Source: Psychrosphaera saromensis
GTDB lineage: Bacteria; Pseudomonadota; Gammaproteobacteria; Enterobacterales; Alteromonadaceae
Direction: 5' to 3'
NCBI RefSeq assembly: GCF_002954545.1
Contig: NZ_MSCH01000003.1
Span: 930,001 to 994,000 of the forward strand
Length of the DNA stretch: 64,000 bases
In this document: piece by piece, positions 52,382-59,519 of the stretch
Position numbering within the stretch: the stretch's first letter is position 1
Layout of the letters: each line of letters opens with the position of its first letter
Program-made: the position numbers and the translations under genes
The notes under the pieces: model-generated
Database searches by the model: none
What the model saw: only the letters and a program-made list of their open reading frames with translations
Told to the model about the DNA's origin: nothing

Positions 52382-53728
52382 ATGATAGATAAAGTCGTTA
52401 TTGCAAACCGAGGTGAAATCGCACTTCGTATTTTGCGCGCATGTAAAGAATTAGGGATTAAAACAGTTGCTGTTCATTCAGTCGTTGATAGAAACCTTAA
52501 ACATGTATTGTTAGCTGATGAAACCATTTGTATTGGTAAAGCGTCGGCGCAAGAAAGTTATTTAAACATCCCTCGTATAATCGCTGCTGCTGAAGTGACT
52601 GATGCAGTTGCTATTCACCCTGGTTACGGATTTTTAGCAGAAAACGCTGATTTTGCAGACCAAGTTGAAAAAAGTGGTTTGATCTTCATTGGTCCAACTG
52701 GCGACACTATTCGCTTAATGGGTGATAAAGTTTCTGCAATTGAAGCAATGAAGAAAGCAGGGGTGCCTTGTGTTCCTGGTTCTGATGGCGAGCTTGGTGA
52801 AGATCCAGATGTTAATAAATCTATCGCTAAACGCATTGGTTATCCATTGATCGTAAAAGCTGCTGGTGGCGGTGGTGGTCGTGGTATGCGCGTTGTAAGA
52901 AGCGAAGCTGATTTAATAGATTCAATAGCATTAACTAAACAAGAAGCCGGTGCTGCATTTAATAACGATGTGGTTTACATGGAAAAATTCCTTGAAAACC
53001 CACGTCATATTGAAGTTCAAGTATTGGCTGATGGTCAAGGCAACGCGATTCATTTAGGTGAACGTGATTGTTCTATGCAACGTCGTCATCAAAAAGTAGT
53101 AGAAGAAGCTCCGGCTCCAGGTATTACGGCTGATTTACGTAAGTACATTGGCGACCGTTGTGTAAGAGCTTGTGTTGAGATTGGTTACCGTGGTGCGGGT
53201 ACGTTTGAGTTCTTATACGAAAACGGCGAGTTTTATTTCATTGAAATGAATACTCGTATTCAGGTTGAACATCCAGTTACTGAAATGGTAACCGGTGTAG
53301 ATTTGATTAAAGAGCAACTGCGTGTAGCCGCTGGTCAGCCTTTATCGCTTACTCAAGAAGATATTGTTATTCGCGGACATGCAATTGAGTGCCGTATCAA
53401 TGCAGAAGATCCAGAAACATTTATTCCATGTGCAGGGGAAATTACACGTTTCCATTCACCTGGTGGATTAGGTGTTCGTTGGGATTCGCACATTTATACT
53501 AATTATAAAGTGCCACCTAACTATGACTCTATGGTTGGTAAGCTTATTACTTATGGTGAAAACCGCGGTATCGCTATCAAACGTATGGAACATGCACTTA
53601 ATGAGTTGTTGATTGAAGGGATTAAAACTAACATTCCTTTGCAACAACGAATTATGGATGATGAACATTTCCAAAATGGTGGTACTAACATCCACTATTT
53701 AGAAAAGAAATTAGGCATGTATAAATAG
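52382..53728 (+). CDS. accC: Acetyl-CoA carboxylase biotin carboxylase
   Basis: This 448-residue enzyme carboxylates the biotin of AccB with ATP and bicarbonate. It starts [33 protein letters not shown]; the ATP-grasp core has [14 protein letters not shown] and the catalytic Glu region [15 protein letters not shown]. Length and order match E. coli AccC. A terminator follows at 53747. Confidence 0.98.
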   Translation: MIDKVVIANRGEIALRILRACKELGIKTVAVHSVVDRNLKHVLLADETICIGKASAQESYLNIPRIIAAAEVTDAVAIHPGYGFLAENADFADQVEKSGLIFIGPTGDTIRLMGDKVSAIEAMKKAGVPCVPGSDGELGEDPDVNKSIAKRIGYPLIVKAAGGGGGRGMRVVRSEADLIDSIALTKQEAGAAFNNDVVYMEKFLENPRHIEVQVLADGQGNAIHLGERDCSMQRRHQKVVEEAPAPGITADLRKYIGDRCVRACVEIGYRGAGTFEFLYENGEFYFIEMNTRIQVEHPVTEMVTGVDLIKEQLRVAAGQPLSLTQEDIVIRGHAIECRINAEDPETFIPCAGEITRFHSPGGLGVRWDSHIYTNYKVPPNYDSMVGKLITYGENRGIAIKRMEHALNELLIEGIKTNIPLQQRIMDDEHFQNGGTNIHYLEKKLGMYK

Positions 53729-53746
53729 TTAATTCTATTGTTAAAG

Positions 53747-53771
53747 AACCGAGCATCTGCTCGGTTTTTTT
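53747..53771 (+). terminator. Terminator after accC
   Basis: The stem AACCGAGC/GCTCGGTT with an ATCT loop is followed by at least five T. It ends the aroQ-accB-accC unit. Confidence 0.93.
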
Positions 53772-53837
53772 GATCTTGGACTAAGACTAAGAGGTGTATC
53801 TAAGTACGTAGTCTATTTTAATTAGCTGCTGATTTAG

Positions 53838-54383
53838 TTAGTCACTTATACCAAGGGAGAAAAACTGTTCAGCGCTAGCAATTCCTATATGCGTTTCACC
53901 GTCTATTACTTTTTCTTGGCCGATATTTACCCACTGATAATATACATTTCTATGTACTTTAGCGGTTAAACCTCTATGTAACTCTACGTAGAGCTTAGGT
54001 TGCTCAGGGTTTGATGTATTTACCGTAATAGGGTGTTGCTTTGACAGAATAGCTCTGTGGCCTAAATTTGAAGTTACTTCTATTGCGTCACCCACATCGG
54101 TTGGGATAGTTTGCCAATCAATAATAACAAATGGTGCCTCTTCTACTTTTATCCCGACTTTTTCCGCTGGCGTTTTTAAAAAAAACTTGGAACTCTCTTT
54201 GACCAATACATTGGCAAACAGCTTAACTAATTTTACTCTATTGATTGGTGTGCCCATATACCACCATGTACCGTCGGATTTAATCACCATGTCTATATCA
54301 CCACAATTTGGTGGATCCCATAGCTCAAAAGGTGGTTCTGACTCAAGCGAGTCAATTTGTTGGACTAAATTGGTTAAATCCAT
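53838..54383 (-). CDS. DUF1285 protein
   Basis: This 181-residue cytoplasmic protein has the DUF1285 pattern: PPFELWDPPNCGDIDMVIKSDGTWWYMGTPINRVKLVKLFANVLVKESSKFFLKTPAEKVGIKVEEAPFVIIDWQ, then a second beta-rich half (RAILSKQHPITV...KLYVELHRGLTAKVHRNVYYQWVNIG). The function is unknown; the family is common and single-copy in gammaproteobacteria. It is convergent with accC. Confidence 0.85.
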   Translation of the reverse strand: MDLTNLVQQIDSLESEPPFELWDPPNCGDIDMVIKSDGTWWYMGTPINRVKLVKLFANVLVKESSKFFLKTPAEKVGIKVEEAPFVIIDWQTIPTDVGDAIEVTSNLGHRAILSKQHPITVNTSNPEQPKLYVELHRGLTAKVHRNVYYQWVNIGQEKVIDGETHIGIASAEQFFSLGISD

Positions 54384-54541
54384 TCAGCACTCAATATTTA
54401 TTCTGATATAGTTTAGCGATGCTAGCACAATATGATTTCGCTAGGCGAGCAATCAACCCAACCTGAGATTAAATTGGCTAACTTTGGTGGGTTATAAATA
54501 TCAATATGGTTTAGATCACCACAGTTAAATAAGTAGTAAGT

Positions 54542-54790
54542 ATGAAACTCGACTTTAAATATCAACTAATTAATGACGATAATATAATTAAGGTGAATGT
54601 AGATCCCCAGCCCGATTGGGATGAATTTGAACAGTTTGTTGATTTATTCTTGGAAAATGAAGGTGTTACCCGGATATCACAAGATCTTGGAATGGACAGA
54701 CATCAAGTGCGTTATAGGAAAGGTGATAAACAATTTATCCTACAATATGAGCATTATTCCAACTCAATTTGGATTGAGCGAGATTTTTAA
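54542..54790 (+). CDS. Small DUF3630-like protein
   Basis: This 82-residue acidic protein (MKLDFKYQLINDDNIIKVNVDPQPDWDEFEQFVDLFLENEGVTRISQDLGMDRHQVRYRKGDKQFILQYEHYSNSIWIERD) has a D-W-D-E-F-E start and W-I-E end resembling the DUF3630 family of Alteromonadales. Function unknown. It is followed by the acyltransferase gene after 125 bases. Confidence 0.6.
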   Translation: MKLDFKYQLINDDNIIKVNVDPQPDWDEFEQFVDLFLENEGVTRISQDLGMDRHQVRYRKGDKQFILQYEHYSNSIWIERDF

Positions 54791-54915
54791 ACAAATGTTT
54801 GAATTTAACTTCTAAAGTTAAGCCTAGTTAAGATAAAATAGAATTATGTTGTGCAGATTAAAGTTTGATGAAAATTTTAGTCTGTATTTTGAAATTAAGA
54901 GTTGAAGAGTGAAAC

Positions 54916-55824
54916 GTGTTGAATAAAGTCTTTGGGATGTTAGTGGCAATTGTAGCGTTAAGTTTTTATATGCTTAATACCTTTTTTTGGTGTCTGCCAA
55001 TATTTTTATTGTCGATTTTTAAGTTGATCCCTATTACTGCACTAAGAGCTGCAATCGGTCGTGTTTTAGACCGCTGTGCAACCGGCTGGGTAACGATGAA
55101 TTATTTCATTCAGCGGGTATTTAGCCGAATGGATATTCGAGTATCTGGTAATTATAAATTATCGAATAAAGATTGGTATTTGGTTATATCGAATCATCAA
55201 TCTTGGGTTGATATTGTTGTTCTACAACGTGTATTTAATCGTAACATTCCATTTTTAAAGTTCTTTTTAAAACACGAATTAATTTACGTGCCTTTATTGG
55301 GCCTTGCTTGGTGGGCACTAGATTTTCCTTTTATGAAACGTTATAGCAAATCATTTTTAGCTAAGTATCCGCACCTTAAAGGCAAGGACCTAGAGACAAC
55401 TAAACGTTCTTGCGAGAAGTTTAAACATACTCCTGTGTCTATTATGAATTTTATGGAAGGGACTCGCTATACAGATGACAAACATCTAAAACAAAGTAGT
55501 CAGTTAGAAGGTTTATTAAAACCTAAATCTGGTGGTGTAGGATTTGTATTAACCGTAATGGGTGAGCAATTACATAAAGTGATAGATGTCACTATTTACT
55601 ACCCTAATAAAATACCAACGTTTTATAACTTCTTATCAGGGCGTGTTAAAAATGTATTTATGCATATTGATGTGCACGAGATCAGTAACGACCTAATTGG
55701 TGATTATGCTACGGATAAAGAATACAAAAAGCATATACATCAATGGGTATCTGGCATATGGCAGCAAAAAGAGAAAACATTGCAAAAGCTGAAGCTAGAG
55801 GCGGAAAGTCAGGGCTTGAACTAA
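54916..55824 (+). CDS. yihG: YihG-like membrane acyltransferase (PlsC family)
   Basis: This 302-residue protein starts with membrane helices (about 8-40), followed by an acyltransferase domain with the HX4D motif NHQSWVD (H94, D99), a second motif (FFLKHELIYVPLLGLAWWALDFPFMKR), and EGTR (MNFMEGTRYT). E. coli YihG is an inner-membrane 1-acyl-glycerophosphate acyltransferase that shapes phospholipid composition. Start is the GTG at 54916 with a GAG 7 bases upstream. A terminator follows at 55871. Confidence 0.9.
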   Translation: MLNKVFGMLVAIVALSFYMLNTFFWCLPIFLLSIFKLIPITALRAAIGRVLDRCATGWVTMNYFIQRVFSRMDIRVSGNYKLSNKDWYLVISNHQSWVDIVVLQRVFNRNIPFLKFFLKHELIYVPLLGLAWWALDFPFMKRYSKSFLAKYPHLKGKDLETTKRSCEKFKHTPVSIMNFMEGTRYTDDKHLKQSSQLEGLLKPKSGGVGFVLTVMGEQLHKVIDVTIYYPNKIPTFYNFLSGRVKNVFMHIDVHEISNDLIGDYATDKEYKKHIHQWVSGIWQQKEKTLQKLKLEAESQGLN

Positions 55825-55870
55825 TTGTAATTAGTTTGTCGCACTGGTAACTGAGAGTTGCCAGTTAATA

Positions 55871-55899
55871 AAAAAGGGAAAACATAGTTTTCCCTTTTT
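55871..55899. terminator. Bidirectional terminator between acyltransferase and DUF2489 genes
   Basis: A perfect 13-bp stem AAAAAGGGAAAAC/GTTTTCCCTTTTT encloses ATA. It serves both converging transcripts. Confidence 0.92.
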
Positions 55900-55929
55900 T
55901 AGTTGTATTGTCCCGACCTAAAATTAGTA

Positions 55930-56382
55930 TTACTTGCTAAGAGTAAATTCCAGTATTAATTGGCTGGTATCCAGTACGATTTGTTCTGCATACTTTTGCT
56001 CTGCTTCCATACGTTGAAGATCTAATTTTAGTATGTCTTTTTTACTAAACTTCTTTCTTGCTTCGTGGGTTGGCATATCTTTTATTTCTGAATATAAAGC
56101 AGAATAGCCACTGTATAATTCGACATAATCTTTAGGCTCAGCTTGAGCTTTATTATAATGCTCAAGTAAAACCCAAATTCTTAATACACCTTCAGAAGGT
56201 TCACACTGTTCTGCTTTCATCGCTTTTGCGATATGACAGATACTGTCAGTGATATAATTAAGTCGTTTAGTTTGTTCTTCTTCTACAGCTTTTTCTTGTT
56301 GTTTTACTCGCCACAATAATGTGCCAGCATAATAAGAAAGAGCAACAAGAACCACTACACCTAATGTAATAATTAAATACAA
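55930..56382 (-). CDS. DUF2489 membrane-anchored protein
   Basis: This 150-residue protein has an N-terminal helix (about 2-20, LIITLGVVVLVALSYYAGTLLW) followed by a charged, helical cytoplasmic part with LNYITDSICHIAKAMKAEQCEPSEGVLRIWVLLEHYN, as in DUF2489. It is cotranscribed with yihI (16-base gap), the same order as in other gammaproteobacteria. The function is unknown. Confidence 0.82.
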   Translation of the reverse strand: MYLIITLGVVVLVALSYYAGTLLWRVKQQEKAVEEEQTKRLNYITDSICHIAKAMKAEQCEPSEGVLRIWVLLEHYNKAQAEPKDYVELYSGYSALYSEIKDMPTHEARKKFSKKDILKLDLQRMEAEQKYAEQIVLDTSQLILEFTLSK

Positions 56383-56398
56383 AATGTTACTACCCTAT

Positions 56399-56956
56399 TT
56401 ATTCGTCTAACAGATCATCCCATTGGTCGGATTTTAATCCTTCAATTGGGTCAACATCATCTTCAAGAGCGTCATCTTCTTCATCTTCAACACCGAGGAT
56501 TTTAAGAAGCTCAGCGTGACGATCCATTAATTTATTAAAGTACTTAGCTTCTTTACCTGCAAGTAGCTCACCGTCTTCTACACGCTCAACTAATGCAATT
56601 AATGTTTCATCTGATTCTATATCAGTTAATTCTACATCTGGTGGGATCTTATCAGCTTTTGCTTTGCTAAGTTTTCCAATTGGTTTGTTCGTTGAATGAA
56701 TAATTTCTTTTTCAACTGGCTGTTTAGCCGAAGGTACAGTCAACGAAATAGGCTTTTTACTACCATGCTTTGGATCTTTTTTAATATTAGAGCCCGTTAT
56801 AGCTGTTCTTTGTTCTTCAACTAAGCTATTTCTAGTTCCGGCTTTTTGACCTTTAGGCGTTTTCTTTCGACGATTTTCGGTAGGTTTTTCATCACGAGTT
56901 TCTTTACTTCTAACTCTGATCTCTGCAACTTTTCTGCTTTTTTTCTGGCGTGTCAT
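56399..56956 (-). CDS. yihI: Der GTPase-activating protein YihI
   Basis: This 185-residue protein has a very basic, disordered N-terminus (MTRQKKSRKVAEIRVRSKETRDEKPTENRRKKTPKGQKAGTRNS) and an acidic C-terminal region (LGVEDEEDDALEDDVDPIEGLKSDQWDDLLDE). This is the YihI layout, which stimulates the GTPase Der and thereby controls 50S ribosome assembly. Its neighbour engB encodes another ribosome-assembly GTPase; the association is conserved in E. coli. Confidence 0.93.
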   Translation of the reverse strand: MTRQKKSRKVAEIRVRSKETRDEKPTENRRKKTPKGQKAGTRNSLVEEQRTAITGSNIKKDPKHGSKKPISLTVPSAKQPVEKEIIHSTNKPIGKLSKAKADKIPPDVELTDIESDETLIALVERVEDGELLAGKEAKYFNKLMDRHAELLKILGVEDEEDDALEDDVDPIEGLKSDQWDDLLDE

Positions 56957-57031
56957 TATTTATCCGACATATAGGGTGTTTAGTTAATGTGAGTTTACTG
57001 AAGAATTTGTATTTATGGAATAAAAGGCAAT

Positions 57032-57063
57032 AAAAAAGGCGACAGTGTGACATCTATCGCCTT
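57032..57063 (-). terminator. Minus-strand terminator with no gene ahead of it
   Basis: The stem AAGGCGA/TCGCCTT encloses a 14-base loop and is followed on the minus strand by TTTTTT. The nearest minus-strand gene ending toward it is cytochrome c4, which has its own terminator 470 bases upstream. Confidence 0.75.
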
Positions 57064-57452
57064 GAATTTTTGATTGTGTTCAAACTATGTTTGACACCTC
57101 TCCTATTTAATTTCGATAATTCCTTCCGAAAGCACGACACCTTGTCTAGTCACTCATTTAATTATCCGTATTATTTTTATTTAATGTCCGTATATGTCTT
57201 TATTAATTATTGGTCATCATGACACTTTATTATGTTCATCCTTGGGAGCCCAATTGGTAACTCCGCAATTTGTACCCACACCCACTTCCTTGAGTCGCAT
57301 CCATATTTTTATTTGCTAAGCGGTAACGGGGATTAATGTACTCTAATTGACAAAAGTCACAAGTAAATATTTATATTTTTTTACGCCTGTTCAGTAAATA
57401 AACTAGTAAATCTTTAATTTACATGGCCTTGACGTCATATTGAGATTTTTTT

Positions 57453-57492
57453 GTCAGATATATCCTACAAGCTATAGTGAGATATATCTCAC
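57453..57492. promoter_or_regulatory. Two tandem GATATATC-core palindromes
   Basis: GTGAGATATATCTCAC (57477-57492) is a perfect 16-base palindrome. GTCAGATATATCCTAC (57453-57468) is an imperfect copy 24 bases away. This spacing and similarity suggest a tandem operator. I do not recognise the regulator. Confidence 0.6.
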
Positions 57493-57530
57493 AAATTACT
57501 GTGGTCAATGGCTTACATTTTTCAGGAATA

Positions 57531-57557
57531 AAAAAAGCGTCTAGGACGCTTTTTTTT
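57531..57557. terminator. Terminator after the cytochrome c4 gene
   Basis: The stem AAAAAAGCGTC/GACGCTTTTTT encloses TAG. It is about 30 bases past the minus-strand stop of cytochrome c4 and can act in both directions. Confidence 0.93.
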
Positions 57558-57582
57558 ATTTTATCGTTTTCAAACAGGCTGA

Positions 57583-58209
57583 CTAGTGAAGTCCAGACAT
57601 GTATTTTGATAATATTTCGATATCTTTATCAGTTAACTTAACAGCAATGTCTCGCATCATGCCATTCATATCGTTGTTTCTTGTTCCTGCACGGAATTTC
57701 TCTAACTGAGATTTAATGTAATCAGGATTCTGAAATGAGATTTTTGGGAAACCTGCAAGGCTGTGACCTACGCCTCGTGGACCATGACATGCTAAACATG
57801 CTGGAATACCACGTTCCATATCACCGCCGCGGTACAAATCTTGACCTGTAACAACAACGTCTTCTGCAGTTGAACCAGAAGTCATTGTTTGTGATGAGAA
57901 ATAAGCTGCTAAATCTTTCATGTCTTGATCTGACAAAGGAGAAGCCATCGCACTCATTACCGGATCATATCGGCCTTCTTTTCCGCCAGATGTCATTCCT
58001 AGCTTTAATTCAGTTAGCTGTTTATAAATATAACCAGCATGTTGGCCTGCAATCTTAGGATAAATAGTGATTGCAGCATTACCATCGGCTCCATGACAAG
58101 CAGCACAAGGGGCTGATTTTGTTTTACCGGCTTCGGCATCGCCTTCAACAGCTTGAGCTGAGCCAATGAGTCCAACTAACATGGTAAGTGTAAATGCAAT
58201 ATTTCTCAT
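57583..58209 (-). CDS. Diheme cytochrome c4
   Basis: This 208-residue protein has a signal peptide (MRNIAFTLTMLVGLIGSAQA) and two c-type heme motifs, CAACH (C35-H39) and CLACH (near 137-141), each followed by a methionine-containing stretch for the distal ligand. It carries electrons in the periplasm toward terminal oxidases, as the cytochrome c4 family does. It lies between yihI and engB, a common placement in marine gammaproteobacteria. Maturation would need the DsbD/CcdA thiol route. Confidence 0.93.
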   Translation of the reverse strand: MRNIAFTLTMLVGLIGSAQAVEGDAEAGKTKSAPCAACHGADGNAAITIYPKIAGQHAGYIYKQLTELKLGMTSGGKEGRYDPVMSAMASPLSDQDMKDLAAYFSSQTMTSGSTAEDVVVTGQDLYRGGDMERGIPACLACHGPRGVGHSLAGFPKISFQNPDYIKSQLEKFRAGTRNNDMNGMMRDIAVKLTDKDIEILSKYMSGLH

Positions 58210-58386
58210 AGTATTGTCTCTATTATTTAAGTGATCTCAAACCCTTTGTCTATGAAGCAGTTCATGCAAAGAGTATAATAAGGATATTCTACACCAAATG
58301 TGAGAATGTGAAACATTCTTAGAGAGTATATTTCTCTCAAGTTGCTGAATACTAAAGTTAGAAAACACACATATAGAGGAAATACG

Positions 58387-59031
58387 GTGTCTAAATCAAT
58401 TATTAATTATACAAAAGCGTCATTTTTAACGTCGGCGCCTGATATTCGCCGCTTACCTATCGATGCTGGATATGAAGTTGCGTTTGCTGGTAGATCAAAT
58501 GCCGGCAAGTCCAGCGCCTTAAATACATTAACCGATCAAACAGGCTTGGCCCGTACCAGTAAAACACCAGGTCGAACGCAGTTAATTAATGTATTTGATG
58601 TAGGTAATGAACGTCGTTTAGTCGATTTACCAGGTTATGGTTTTGCTAAAGTACCATTAGCGATGAAATTAAAGTGGCAAAAATCGTTAACTGAATACTT
58701 ACAAAAAAGAAATTGTTTAAAAGGTCTGATCATCTTAATGGATATTCGTCATCCAATGAAAGATTTAGATAAAGACTTAATACATTGGGCTGTTGAAGTG
58801 GAATTACCCGTTTTAGCTTTATTAACTAAAGCGGATAAATATAAGTCAGGAAAACGTAAATCAGAATTATTACGTATTAAAGAGATGGCTAAAGAGTTTA
58901 ATGGCGATGTGTCAGTTGAAACATTCTCATCATTGAAAAAGTTAGGTATTCCTCAACTATCTAAAAAGCTAGATCTTTGGTTTGATGCTGAAGAATTAAA
59001 ACCCGCCGTTGTTGAAGGACCAGAGCTTTAA
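58387..59031 (+). CDS. engB: Ribosome-assembly GTPase EngB (YihA/YsxC)
   Basis: This 214-residue GTPase starts at the GTG at 58387 (GAGGA 6 bases upstream) rather than the in-frame TTG at 58342. The start [24 protein letters not shown] resembles E. coli EngB. The G1 motif is [10 protein letters not shown]; the G3 DLPGYG; the G4 TKADK. It acts in late 50S assembly. It is convergent with polA, as in E. coli. Confidence 0.95.
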   Translation: MSKSIINYTKASFLTSAPDIRRLPIDAGYEVAFAGRSNAGKSSALNTLTDQTGLARTSKTPGRTQLINVFDVGNERRLVDLPGYGFAKVPLAMKLKWQKSLTEYLQKRNCLKGLIILMDIRHPMKDLDKDLIHWAVEVELPVLALLTKADKYKSGKRKSELLRIKEMAKEFNGDVSVETFSSLKKLGIPQLSKKLDLWFDAEELKPAVVEGPEL

Positions 59032-59123
59032 CTTTTCTAAATCCCCCGCTTGTTTATACAACTATTAATATTGATTAATAGTTGTAATCAAATTACAAAA
59101 CAGTCAGTTAATTATAAAAATGC

Positions 59124-59153
59124 AAAAAAAAACCGATACTTTAAAAGTATCGG
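59124..59153 (-). terminator. Strong minus-strand terminator in the engB–polA gap
   Basis: A perfect 9-10-bp stem (CCGATACTTT/AAAGTATCGG) is followed on the minus strand by nine T. Since the T-run is on the minus strand it does not serve engB. Confidence 0.9.
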
Positions 59154-59300
59154 CTATAGCAAATTTGGGGAGAGGCTATTAATTCTCGTCAAATATCAAC
59201 AGGGTCAACTCATAAGAGCGACTGTGGACATAATAACGTTTTAAACATGAAAGTAAAGTCTTTACTCTAAATTAGTTGAGTTTTTATTCTTTATTTATCC
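59124..59300 (-). ncRNA. Candidate small RNA in the engB–polA gap (Spot 42 position)
   Basis: On the minus strand a strong terminator (stem CCGATACTTTTAAAGTATCGG then nine T, 59124-59153) ends a transcript. The polA mRNA already terminates at 59463-59498, so a separate transcript starting in between is implied. The position between polA and engB, transcribed with polA, is where E. coli encodes the sRNA Spot 42. The conserved Spot 42 5' sequence is not found. The 5' end given here is a guess. Confidence 0.4.
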
Positions 59301-59462
59301 CTGTATTTAAAGGGGTCTTATCATTTGGTTGATATTTTTCATGATAAATTAGTAATTTAACTCTAATGTTTGAGATTTCATTTTTATGCTTTTATAAATG
59401 AAATAACCGCAAAATATAAAAGGTTTATTTGAATTCAGCCGATTTTCTTGGAGAATAAAATC

Positions 59463-59498
59463 AAAAAAAGCCATGTAATAAAATTACATGGCTTTTTG
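59463..59498. terminator. Bidirectional terminator after polA
   Basis: A 14-bp stem AAAAAGCCATGTAA/TTACATGGCTTTTT encloses TAAAA. It lies 22 bases past the polA stop. Confidence 0.93.
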
Positions 59499-59519
59499 TT
59501 TTACTATCATTTATCTAAT

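Larger units (their letters stand above)
56957..57530. other. Gene-free stretch with terminator and operator-like sites
   Basis: No convincing coding gene. It holds a minus-strand terminator (57032-57063), two tandem palindromes (57453-57492) and, on the minus strand, a promoter-like TTTACT-17-TATAAA near 57385. A 22-codon minus frame (57236-57304, MDATQGSGCG...) has no ribosome site and is not claimed as a gene. The terminator has no coding gene ahead of it on the same strand since cytochrome c4's transcript ends at 57531. Confidence 0.5.

Noticed and set aside
57236-57304. A 22-codon minus-strand peptide (MDATQGSGCG...)
   Set aside because: No ribosome-binding site, no repeats of it elsewhere, composition not distinctive; not claimed as a gene.
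59050-59244. A 64-codon open frame after engB
   Set aside because: It runs through the strong minus-strand terminator and has an unlikely, low-complexity composition.
59124-59460. Calling the engB–polA transcript Spot 42 (spf)
   Set aside because: The position fits, but the highly conserved 5' sequence of Spot 42 is not present by eye. I list only a candidate RNA.
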